Positions 42,379 through 49,449 of a stretch of DNA of 64,000 bases are shown here, piece after piece. The notes under the pieces are model-generated. The model did not search any database. It was given only the letters and a program-made list of their open reading frames with translations, and had not been told where the DNA came from. The stretch's first letter is position 1, and every line of letters starts with the position of its first letter. The translations under genes and the position numbers were made by a program. Source of the stretch: Clostridiales bacterium PH28_bin88 (GTDB lineage: Bacteria; Bacillota; PH28-bin88); assembly GCA_000987045.1 (NCBI GenBank), contig LAKY01000071.1, positions 62,001-126,000 of the forward strand. The letters run 5' to 3'.

Positions 42379-42528
42379 CAGGCCAATATCACCACCTATG
42401 GCCAAATGAAAACCATCTCCTTTTTGTGCCTTGACCTCATCTGGAAACCGATTAAAGCTAAGGTCCGTTTTATTCTGGTTGTCAAGGGGAAAGACCGGTT
42501 CACACGGATTTTGGGATTAACCATGTAG
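42379..42528 (+). pseudogene. Transposase fragment
   Basis: An open stretch of about 50 codons reads ...FLCLDLIWKPIKAKVRFILV then KGKDRFTRILGLTM and stops. This resembles the central part of DDE transposases that have R-FILV-(D/K)G-x-R-x-ILM-x-TDL. It has an in-frame stop just upstream and no continuation, so it is a relic. The family is uncertain. Confidence 0.5.
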
Positions 42529-42546
42529 AGGGAGGGTTATAATTAA

Positions 42547-43215
42547 TTGATATCTTATCAATATAAAATCATCTTGCTTAGTGTTGTCTTAATAATAACC
42601 ACTTTTTTTGTAGGTTGTAATAGTAATACAGTCTCAACGGAAGAATACAATGCATTATTGGAAAAAGCCAACAAATTAGAGAGCGATAAAGAGTACCTAG
42701 AAAACAAATTAAATCGCATAGAGAATTTCCTCAGGTTTCCGTATGCTATACCTATAAGGGTTAAAATATCTATTGAAAATAGCGTTAATACTTTTGAAAC
42801 TATGCGAGATGCTCCGTACCAGCTAGTGTTTAACGGTACATTAGAGGCGATAAGCAACCTATATCATCTTACCTTAAATACCCAACTTGAAGATTACAAT
42901 TTAGAACAGGATGCAGAAGTCAATTTTGCCATGAACCCTTATATCCAATTAGAATATAGAGATAATGGACTAAAAATACCCATTGGAGCTTGGGACAGAG
43001 GCTTGTACGTTAAAAAACTTATTATATGGCATGATAACAAAACTCTAAATATTACTATACAAAAGGTTGATGACAACTATTATACCTATACTTTTCAAGA
43101 CACCACATTTTTTACGAAGGCAGATTTGCACAACACAATTATACGCTATGTTACTACGCAGGGACGGTTGGGGGTTCCTTCATATGATGGAGCAGAAAAG
43201 ATTGAAATGTATTAG
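42547..43215 (+). CDS. Hypothetical lipoprotein
   Basis: Protein of 222 residues with a lipoprotein signal (LSVVLIITTFFVGC, Cys near 24), a predicted coiled coil (about 32-60; YNALLEKANKLESDKEYLENKLNRIE) and a C-terminal beta-rich region with no known motif. The TTG start follows GAGGGAGG. Very AT-rich relative to the rest of the window. It belongs to the island and has no recognised homologue. Confidence 0.65.
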   Translation: MISYQYKIILLSVVLIITTFFVGCNSNTVSTEEYNALLEKANKLESDKEYLENKLNRIENFLRFPYAIPIRVKISIENSVNTFETMRDAPYQLVFNGTLEAISNLYHLTLNTQLEDYNLEQDAEVNFAMNPYIQLEYRDNGLKIPIGAWDRGLYVKKLIIWHDNKTLNITIQKVDDNYYTYTFQDTTFFTKADLHNTIIRYVTTQGRLGVPSYDGAEKIEMY

Positions 43216-43263
43216 TTGATGCTTAGAGCAAATTCTGGATACTTTCATCTTCGGAAGCGAAGC

Positions 43264-43335
43264 GACGGCAGACTGTGTGAAAACCATCCAACAATAGGGT
43301 AAACCTTTTGGGGTCTTTTCACACGGTCTGCCGTC
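43264..43335 (+). repeat. Long inverted repeat
   Basis: GACGGCAGACTGTGTGAAAA (43264-43283) pairs with the complementary 43316-43335 over 20 bp with one T-G pair and a 32-nt loop. It may be a terminator of the lipoprotein gene or the fused ends of a small mobile element. Confidence 0.65.
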
Positions 43336-43397
43336 CCCTTGTCTCTTCCCTTGTCTTCTGGCCCCTTGTCTTTCGATCTTATAAAGGGGTGTATTTC

Positions 43398-44027
43398 ATG
43401 AAAAAAATGTTTCTTAAAATGGTTTTGACAGTTGTTCTCGGTTTATTTGTTGCCGGTTTTGTGACCGCCGCCACCGGAGGTATGGGATGGATGTTGCCTA
43501 CAGGTACTCCGCCTCATGACACAGAAGAGAATATTGGGCTATCAGAGGTTGAGTTGGCTGCTCTGGCGGCGGGGGAGGGGATGGAGGAGAAGCCCCCTTT
43601 GACAGAACAACAGAAAGCAATTATTAGCCAAGAAATCCAAGCCCATAACAAAATTGTAGAGGAAGGAGTGTTTTATAAGGAGAAAGACGAATCAGGAAGA
43701 GAGTATTGGCCCGGAAGCGCATACGGGGGACTTGAGTCGGTATTAGCGTCTACTATCCACAAGTGGGTCGCAGTCAGATTTACAGGAGATGATTCTGTCC
43801 GTGTGTTTTTGATGCCACCAAGTGATGATATTGATATCAAGGAGTTACGCAAAGATTTGATTAAGGCAGCTAAGATAGCTTTTCAACGCGTACCGGAACT
43901 TGAACGGATAGAATTTGACCTTTCTGATATAAAAGAAGAACAGAAAAAGGTGTTCTATTTGCATGCCTTTTGCCTCAGACATACATGGGGAGACAGACAT
44001 GGGGACGGTTCGAAAGCGCCGGGATAA
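43398..44027 (+). CDS. Exported hypothetical protein, 3' end probably altered
   Basis: Protein of about 209 residues with a Sec signal (MFLKMVLTVVLGLFVAGFVTA) and no recognised domain. The middle has an acidic-hydrophobic part (LSEVELAALAAGEGMEEKPPLTEQQK), then WPGSAYGGLESVLASTIHKWV. The last residues (GDRHGDGSKAPG) are read from the GC-rich segment starting near 43985, so the original C-terminus may have been replaced when that segment arrived. ATG 43398 is chosen for its signal peptide and the AAAGGGG upstream. Confidence 0.55.
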   Translation: MKKMFLKMVLTVVLGLFVAGFVTAATGGMGWMLPTGTPPHDTEENIGLSEVELAALAAGEGMEEKPPLTEQQKAIISQEIQAHNKIVEEGVFYKEKDESGREYWPGSAYGGLESVLASTIHKWVAVRFTGDDSVRVFLMPPSDDIDIKELRKDLIKAAKIAFQRVPELERIEFDLSDIKEEQKKVFYLHAFCLRHTWGDRHGDGSKAPG

Positions 44028-44410
44028 ACCGGCAATAGAGTAAGGGATGAAAGAGCCCCACGTGAAAGGAGTAGCTGCACCATCACGGCCCCGAGTCATG
44101 CGCGGGCAGCCGCGAGGCGGCACATGAAGCGTTGACAGGGGAAAACGCGGGCCAGCCATTGAGCTCCGAAATCACCCTTTCCGGGGGCCGACCACGTGAA
44201 CCGATTGGGAAGGCAACACGGTATAACGGCGATACTGCAGCGAGCCTATACCGGCCCCGCGGAGTCAAAGACCCTGAGCATGCGTGGACACTCTGTGTTC
44301 GGGAACCGGGAGAACTCAGCGGCATCCGTCGGCTGATATGTTGGCGGTTCGGTCAGGGAAGTCCCGTGGCCGCAATCCTGACATGCATGTTGCCGAGAAG
44401 TCAGATCGGG
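43990..44410 (+). mobile_element. GC-rich noncoding segment, probable group II intron remnant
   Basis: About 420 bp markedly richer in G+C than its flanks, without a convincing gene. Phrases such as CATTGAGCTCCGAAATCACC, GGGAAGGCAACACGG, CCCCGCGGAGTCAAAGACC and GGGAACCGGGAGAACTC recall the 5' ribozyme domains of another group II intron class. No intron-encoded protein or 3' domain V is present. The call rests on memory of family sequence. Confidence 0.45.
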
Positions 44411-44548
44411 GCATCACCGGAGACGATTTAGAATTAACCCCCCTTTTATGGGGAAACAAGTTAAGAAAGAACTAAGATCCGGCAAGTTACCCCCGCCGTT
44501 AATGGCAGGGGTGATTTTTTTTGCCAGCGATGGGAACTTTTTAGGGTT
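44411..44548 (+). repeat. Direct repeat copy 2: yhbH 3' end plus terminator
   Basis: CATCACCGGAGACG followed by TTTAGAATTA, ATGGGGAAACAAGT, the hairpin TACCCCCGCC...GGCAGGGGTGA with T-tract (44489-44521), and CCAGCGATGGGAACTTTT, collinear with 40077-40213. The upstream part of yhbH is absent. Confidence 0.75.
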
Positions 44549-44582
44549 ATTATCTGTCATATATGCAAAGGGGGTATGTAGT

Positions 44583-44900
44583 ATGGCGGGTAAGGAGAAA
44601 AGGAGACTCAGGTTCAAAAAAGAAAAGGAGTTCAGAAGGTTGATCAAGCAAGCTTGCCACGAATACATTATGGAATGCTGTCATGCTGGTAAAAAGGGAA
44701 GAAGAAATATCATCCGGGCTACCAGGTCAAGTAATCGACATATCCGAGATAAGAAGAAAAAGAATTTTCCCTGTTTAAGGAACACTTGGGATGAATGCAT
44801 CGTCATATATGGTAGAGAAGCCATAGAGATAACCCGGTACATGCAAAAGAGCGAGGATGTGCCAGAATTCAACAAATTTTTCATCACCGGTTGTGTATAA
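44583..44900 (+). CDS. Small basic hypothetical protein
   Basis: Protein of 105 residues, strongly basic (RRLRFKKEKEFRRLIKQ; GKKGRRNIIRATRSSNRH), with scattered Cys (CHEYIMECCHAG). There is no membrane segment. ATG 44583 follows AAAGGGGG; the longer frame from 44448 merely reads through the duplicated terminator. It lies between the repeat and the riboswitch, so it may be the first gene of the intact island copy. A nucleic-acid-binding role is only a guess. Confidence 0.5.
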   Translation: MAGKEKRRLRFKKEKEFRRLIKQACHEYIMECCHAGKKGRRNIIRATRSSNRHIRDKKKKNFPCLRNTWDECIVIYGREAIEITRYMQKSEDVPEFNKFFITGCV

Positions 44901-44924
44901 TGAAGGCGAAAACCAAATTATAAC

Positions 44925-45033
44925 ATGTTTGAAAAAGGTAAACCTAGCGAAAGCTGGGGGCACAAAGCCACGGGTCTAAGGTAGTTTACTACTATGATCG
45001 CCGGGTTGCCGCAACATCAAGTACTGAACCCGG
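44925..45033 (+). ncRNA. Cyclic di-GMP-I (GEMM) riboswitch
   Basis: The GEMM core is clear: GGTAAACC, a P2 hairpin capped by GCGAAAGC, GGGGGCACAAAGCCACGGG, the tetraloop-receptor halves TCTAAG and TATGA in P3, and the 3' strand GCCGGGTTGCC. ATGTT (44925-44929) and AACAT (45013-45017) close P1. A rival pairing CCGGGTT (45001-45007) with AACCCGG (45027-45033) would disrupt the aptamer and is a likely expression platform. It precedes the LytTR regulator by about 90 nt. Confidence 0.88.
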
Positions 45034-45120
45034 TCCAATCGGCTTGTGCAGATAGGAACGGCTTCTTTGTGTCCAACGCTCTCCGGCCAACTTCCAAGAT
45101 GACAAAGTGGGGAGGTGGAT

Positions 45121-45849
45121 ATGATGGCATTAAAGGTAGCGGTAACAGAAGACGACTCTCTTTTCCGAAAGGAGTTGGTTGAACAGATTTCTTCGGTCCC
45201 GGGATTGGAAGTGCACTATTCAACCGACAGCGGCGAGGACTTGCTGAGAGTATTGGACAAGATAAGCCCGGAAATAGTCGTTCTTGACATATCCCTGCCG
45301 GGAATATCCGGTATAGACGTCGCCAAAACCGTCCGCCAAAAACTGCCTCACACTGAAATAATCTTTGTGACGGCGCATGAAGATTACATTAAGGAAGCGG
45401 TAAAGCTTTATGCAACGGACTATATTTCAAAACCCCTGGATACCGCCAGACTTAAGCAGACGTTGAACAGGATCAAGCAAAACCTTTCTTCACCAGAAAA
45501 ACTGCTTGAGTTAAAGACAGGGAAAGGAATCCAGGTCACCAGACCACAGGATATTTGCGTAGTGGAGGCGATTAAAAAGAAGACGATCATACACACGGCA
45601 ACGAAAACATTTACTTCTGACCATTCAATTATGGAGATTGAAGCACAGTTGGATCAGGGCATGTTTTATCGAACCAGCAGGTCGTACCTGGTAAACCTGT
45701 CAAAAATAAAAGCTATTAAACCCGTATCCAGGACTTCTTTCGAAATCCTGTTTGTAGATAAGGACTGCAAGGCGTATCTATCGAAATCCGTGTACACCGG
45801 CTTCAGGAGTAAACTTAAGAAACTCTCCGCGGGAGGGGGACAGCCATGA
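45121..45849 (+). CDS. LytTR-family response regulator (AgrA-like)
   Basis: Regulator of about 242 residues: receiver (about 4-120; VAVTEDDSLFRKEL, phospho-Asp in EIVVLDISLPGISG near 55, Lys in DYISKPLDTARLK near 105) and a LytTR DNA-binding domain (about 135-235; FYRTSRSYLVNLSKIKAI). ATG 45121 or 45124 follows GGGGAGGTG. It overlaps the next gene by 4 bp. In agr systems AgrA activates agrBD; here the direct repeats before both agrD genes are the likely targets. Its mRNA leader carries the c-di-GMP riboswitch. Confidence 0.9.
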   Translation: MMALKVAVTEDDSLFRKELVEQISSVPGLEVHYSTDSGEDLLRVLDKISPEIVVLDISLPGISGIDVAKTVRQKLPHTEIIFVTAHEDYIKEAVKLYATDYISKPLDTARLKQTLNRIKQNLSSPEKLLELKTGKGIQVTRPQDICVVEAIKKKTIIHTATKTFTSDHSIMEIEAQLDQGMFYRTSRSYLVNLSKIKAIKPVSRTSFEILFVDKDCKAYLSKSVYTGFRSKLKKLSAGGGQP

Positions 45850-46313
45850 CTATTACGGAAACCCTTCTGTTTTCCGTTCCCGAAGCGATAGTCATCACCT
45901 GGCTCGCTTTTTCTTTGTCAACCGCCAAAAGTAGGGGTGGAATATTCAAAATAGGCGTCATCCTGGGGGTAGCATCGCATTTTTTCAGGCTGTATACCGG
46001 CAGTTACATAGTAAACGTGATTCTCTACACCGTTCTATTATGGCTCCTCTTTTCATTGTACCACCGGGGACACGTGCTGGAAAACCTGGTAGCCGTTGTG
46101 ATGGCTGTCTCCATCTATTTAACGATTGAGTTTATAAACATTACAGTCCTACAAACATTTTTCCATGTAAACTTGACCGTTTTATCCGAGAATCTACTGC
46201 TGCGTTTGCGGAGTTTTTTTCCTCAAGTGTTAGTGACAGCCTTGCTGTCCTTGATATTAACTCACTTCGACCTTGGCTTGTTCCAGAAAACAAGAGAGGT
46301 AACAGAGGAATGA
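45846..46313 (+). CDS. Five-TM membrane protein, probable sensor part of split AgrC
   Basis: Hydrophobic protein of 155 residues with about five membrane helices and no soluble domain. It overlaps the response regulator before it and the kinase after it by 4 bp each (ATGA), so all three are coupled. AgrC kinases normally carry six or so N-terminal helices fused to the kinase; here the kinase has only two helices, so this protein may supply the missing peptide-sensing part. That is inference; I see no motif. Confidence 0.65.
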   Translation: MTITETLLFSVPEAIVITWLAFSLSTAKSRGGIFKIGVILGVASHFFRLYTGSYIVNVILYTVLLWLLFSLYHRGHVLENLVAVVMAVSIYLTIEFINITVLQTFFHVNLTVLSENLLLRLRSFFPQVLVTALLSLILTHFDLGLFQKTREVTEE

Positions 46314-47173
46314 GAAGAGACCCTTATAAAGCGGCCATAGTCCTTTTTGTAGCACAACTAATCTTACTGGCGATCCTGATTAATAACAGTTTAATGAAAA
46401 AATACAACTTCTACCAACCTGCTAATGGAGAGCGTTATGAGTTGTTGCTGGGAATATTGCTCTTTGCCCTAAATATAGCCGCCATTTTCACTATCAGATA
46501 TCTTGATATCAGCGGGCAGGAAGGACAACAGCACCGGTTGATGGCTTTAAAGTTTAAGCACTTAGCCGAGCAAAACCGCATCTACCGCCAACATCAACAT
46601 GACTTTAAAAACCACTTGAATATAATGGTTTCTCTCTTTCGGCAAAAAGAACTGGGAAAACTTGAAGAATACCTGTTCTCATATATAGCGGAAATCAACG
46701 ATACTTCGTTCAAGGTGGCAACCGGGATAGCGGAAATCGACATATTGATCAGTGTAAAAATAGATCAAGCAAAGAGCAAAAGTATTCCAGTTGATTTCCG
46801 ATGCAGAACATCACTTAAAAGTGGCAAGGGTAATGTTCTACTCCTTGTGTCGATCTTGAGCAACGTATTGGATAATGCCATTGAAGCATGCGAAAGATTA
46901 ACAAACGATTTAAGCCCCCAAATTTGCATCCACATTGACGAGGATGCGCTGGATTATCTTTTTAAGGTGACCAACACTCTTGGACCAGATATGATCGCTT
47001 CGCCGCAAATACTCTTTCAAGAAGGGTTCACGACAAAAGAAGGTGAGGGTAGAGGGGAAGGCCTGGCCATAGTAAAACGTCTGGTCACTAAACTGGGCGG
47101 AGAGGTTAGGATAGACGCCAAAGACAGTTTTGTCGTAAGTATTGAGATACCAAAACATCAACTGGGGGCGTAA
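46310..47173 (+). CDS. AgrC-like GHKL sensor histidine kinase with short membrane part
   Basis: Kinase of 287 residues: two helices (about 8-25 and 45-63), a phosphoacceptor motif HQHDFKNHLNIMVSLFRQKE near residue 96 (His-Asp-Phe-Lys-Asn-His, typical of AgrC/peptide quorum kinases), and a GHKL ATPase domain with SNVLDNAIEACERL near residue 185 and GEGLAIVKRLVTKLGG near residue 247. It lacks the polytopic sensor usually fused to such kinases, which the preceding gene may provide. agrB follows immediately. Confidence 0.88.
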   Translation: MRRDPYKAAIVLFVAQLILLAILINNSLMKKYNFYQPANGERYELLLGILLFALNIAAIFTIRYLDISGQEGQQHRLMALKFKHLAEQNRIYRQHQHDFKNHLNIMVSLFRQKELGKLEEYLFSYIAEINDTSFKVATGIAEIDILISVKIDQAKSKSIPVDFRCRTSLKSGKGNVLLLVSILSNVLDNAIEACERLTNDLSPQICIHIDEDALDYLFKVTNTLGPDMIASPQILFQEGFTTKEGEGRGEGLAIVKRLVTKLGGEVRIDAKDSFVVSIEIPKHQLGA

Positions 47174-47176
47174 TGG

Positions 47177-47758
47177 TTGTTCAATTTGGAAAAGACTTCG
47201 GGAAAAATAGTTCACGTCTTGTTTCGCAACACAACGCTCAGCCCGGAGGAAAAGGCCAAGGCAGAATACGGATTAAGCGTCCTATTAGGTATCATCATCG
47301 AATTATCAATGGCCACTTTGATTTCACTGGCTATTGACACGGTTTTTTATATAATACTCATCATGCTTTCGGCATTATCACTGAGGACTTTGACCGGCGG
47401 AGCCCACTGCTCCAGTTACGATAGATGCCTGGTTTTTACTCTCGGCTACTTCTTGCCCCCGTCGGTGTTAGCTAAAACTCTTCATATCCACTTCGAGTCG
47501 GAATTGCTCTTTTTGTTAAGTGTAGCGCTCATGGCAACAACGCTCCCGATAATCCTGCAAAGTAAGCCGTACTCTCGATCCATTTTATTCCCTTTAGCAT
47601 TGACAGCGGGAGCGTCATTGTTGGTTAATCAAAGCACCATGGCGGCGGTCTGGCTTTCTGTCGCTTTGGGTCTGGCACTTCAGGCTTTCGTTTTAACCAA
47701 AGTGGGTAAACAATTTGTACAAATCGCAGATACAGTAATGAAGAAAGCAAGGATTTAA
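47177..47758 (+). CDS. agrB: AgrB-type accessory gene regulator (autoinducer-processing protease)
   Basis: Integral membrane cysteine peptidase of 193 residues that cleaves AgrD and forms the cyclic peptide. The catalytic pair is seen in LRTLTGGAHCSSYDRC: His near residue 75 and Cys seven positions on, the spacing of AgrB His77/Cys84. About five hydrophobic helices follow. The TTG start lies 3 bp after the kinase stop. A scar of a second agrB occurs at 40208. agrD follows after 104 bp with its own promoter. Confidence 0.92.
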   Translation: MFNLEKTSGKIVHVLFRNTTLSPEEKAKAEYGLSVLLGIIIELSMATLISLAIDTVFYIILIMLSALSLRTLTGGAHCSSYDRCLVFTLGYFLPPSVLAKTLHIHFESELLFLLSVALMATTLPIILQSKPYSRSILFPLALTAGASLLVNQSTMAAVWLSVALGLALQAFVLTKVGKQFVQIADTVMKKARI

Positions 47759-47767
47759 TCCTTGCAT

Positions 47768-47832
47768 TTTCGTTCCCCAAAATGACACTTTCGTTCCCAA
47801 AATCACACTTCTTGTCCCTGAAGTTGTAGAAT
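47768..47832 (+). promoter_or_regulatory. LytTR-type direct-repeat operator and promoter of agrD copy 2
   Basis: TTTCGTTCC at 47768-47776 and 47789-47797 (21-bp period) with a degenerate third copy TTCTTGTCC at 47809-47817, then TAGAAT at 47827-47832 as -10. There is no good -35, so activation by the bound regulator is expected. It is nearly identical to 40311-40375. Confidence 0.72.
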
Positions 47833-47862
47833 GAAGTTGAAAAATTCCAGGAGGTGAGACGG

Positions 47863-47994
47863 ATGAACAAGATCAGAGCCGGTTTAGCGTTGCCCGCCCT
47901 TTACGTAGTGTTAGCCTTTGTGGCTACATTGAACACGGTGTCGCCGAACTGCATTGGATGGTTCTATGAACCGAAAAAAACCGAACGCAAATAG
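47863..47994 (+). CDS. agrD: AgrD-type cyclic autoinducer peptide precursor, copy 2
   Basis: A 43-residue precursor with the same AGGAGGTGA ribosome site and leader as copy 1 (MNKIRAGLALPALYVVLAFV). The core is NTVSPNCIGWFYEPKKTE. The predicted ring CIGWF is identical to copy 1, while the tail changes from YQPRKPERYQ to YEPKKTERK. Hence both genes should yield the same signal if only the ring is kept, or two signals if tail residues are retained. It sits next to the intact agrB. Confidence 0.88.
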   Translation: MNKIRAGLALPALYVVLAFVATLNTVSPNCIGWFYEPKKTERK

Positions 47995-48267
47995 TGCAAG
48001 CGTCTATCCCGGAAGAACCATTGCTGTAAGTGGGCAGCTTTGGAAAAGACAAGAAGAAAAAACCGTGGTAGATGAAGGAGAAATCATGTACCGCAAAAAA
48101 GTATTCAGAGAAGCAGTATGAACGAGAGACTGATAACTGTTTGGTGACGTAGATAATTTCCCGGATAGTTTTAATATGATCCCGTTTCCAATGTAATAAT
48201 GCAATAAGGAAAAAAGCAACATAGAATAATAATTTATAGGGGTAATTTGGAAGAAAGGGGTACATTA

Positions 48268-49449
48268 ATGCGAAAATATCTTTTTACCGGAACAGTTTTA
48301 CTTATTACTGTTTTGGCCTTCAGCTTGGGCCGAGTTGGCGCCAAAAACATCTTTACAAAAGTACTCGATTCTTCGTTCAGAGGAATGCAAGGAGGCGTCA
48401 TGATAAAGGAAAGTGGAGGAGTCGGAGAAAGAGTAATTAACGGGGCCTATATTCTTGTGGAGGGCAAGCTAAAAGAAACGCCAACAGATACTGTTTCTAT
48501 AACAATTAATAAAGGAGAAGATAACGAATACAGCTTTGATCTAGTCAAAGTTGTCAGAAACGGGAAAGTTGTTTCTGTTAGACCTGGAAAAGAAGGGGGC
48601 CCTCTTCACTTTAAAGCAGGCATTAATAAGGTAATTTTCACTGATCAGTATCACAAAAGTTTATGGGTAGCCGACATTGCAGATCTTGAACCCAGAAACA
48701 TTCAACCCGAACTAGTAGGTGACATATCTCAGAAAAATCTATTTGCTAAGAAAGAGGATTTAGCTAGACAAGGAAAAGATACAGACGAGTACATTCTGTA
48801 CTGGGTAAGTGCCCCCATACTTTCGCCTGATGAAAACAAAATAGTTTTTGCCTCCAACCGGCTTGGATATCCTTCAAACTTTGATTTTTCTTTATGGTTG
48901 ACGGACTTACAGGGCAATACGCAGTTGCTGGTGGACGAAACAGACAAAGGATCTGTAATACCAGTGGCCTGGGCAAATAGCGATAAAGTTGTCTACCAAG
49001 GACCATCCGGTGAGTTAAAATATGTCAACGTGCATACAGGCGAAACGAAAATAGTGGTTGATGAGAGGGTGGCGATTAGTAGTTCTTCTCCAGATGGCAA
49101 ATATATAATCTATAATCCTGTCAGGGGGGGGATCATCCAACCCGAACTCCATGTACTAGATACTGAAAAAGACAATTCTTACTTAGTGACTCTTCCAGAA
49201 GGATACAAGACTAACGGATTCTACGGCTGGGGTACTGATAATGAGAGTGTTGCGTTTTACGTTCAGGATTTTAACGGGAATATAAAGCTGATGATTATGC
49301 ATTGTTCTTCAGTGGAGGTAATCTCTCTGGACGCTCCAGAAAACACCAGTTTTGATGAGGATGTTATTCCTTTCTGGTCCGATGGGAGAGTCCTTTTTTC
49401 CGCAGGAGGAAAGTTGTATTCCTATGGTGAGGTGAACAAGTATGAATAA
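48268..49449 (+). CDS. Exported TolB-like beta-propeller protein
   Basis: Protein of about 393 residues with an N-terminal signal or anchor (RKYLFTGTVLLITVLAFSLG), a beta domain (about 30-120) and propeller blades such as APILSPDENKIVFASNRLGYPS near residue 190 and ISSSSPDGKYIIYNPVRGG near residue 270. ATG 48268 follows AGAAAGGGG and is preferred to TTG 48247. It overlaps the M23 peptidase gene by 8 bp, so the two are coupled and may act together at the cell surface. It follows agrD copy 2 by 273 bp. Confidence 0.75.
   Translation: MRKYLFTGTVLLITVLAFSLGRVGAKNIFTKVLDSSFRGMQGGVMIKESGGVGERVINGAYILVEGKLKETPTDTVSITINKGEDNEYSFDLVKVVRNGKVVSVRPGKEGGPLHFKAGINKVIFTDQYHKSLWVADIADLEPRNIQPELVGDISQKNLFAKKEDLARQGKDTDEYILYWVSAPILSPDENKIVFASNRLGYPSNFDFSLWLTDLQGNTQLLVDETDKGSVIPVAWANSDKVVYQGPSGELKYVNVHTGETKIVVDERVAISSSSPDGKYIIYNPVRGGIIQPELHVLDTEKDNSYLVTLPEGYKTNGFYGWGTDNESVAFYVQDFNGNIKLMIMHCSSVEVISLDAPENTSFDEDVIPFWSDGRVLFSAGGKLYSYGEVNKYE

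Noticed and set aside
44448-44582. Upstream part of the 150-codon frame at 44448
   Set aside because: It reads through the duplicated terminator hairpin; the ATG at 44583 with AAAGGGGG is the likely start.
48086-48121. 11-codon mini-ORF (MYRKKVFREAV) behind AAGGAG
   Set aside because: Weakly supported, not hydrophobic or Cys-containing, and no counterpart after agrD copy 1; kept out of the gene list.
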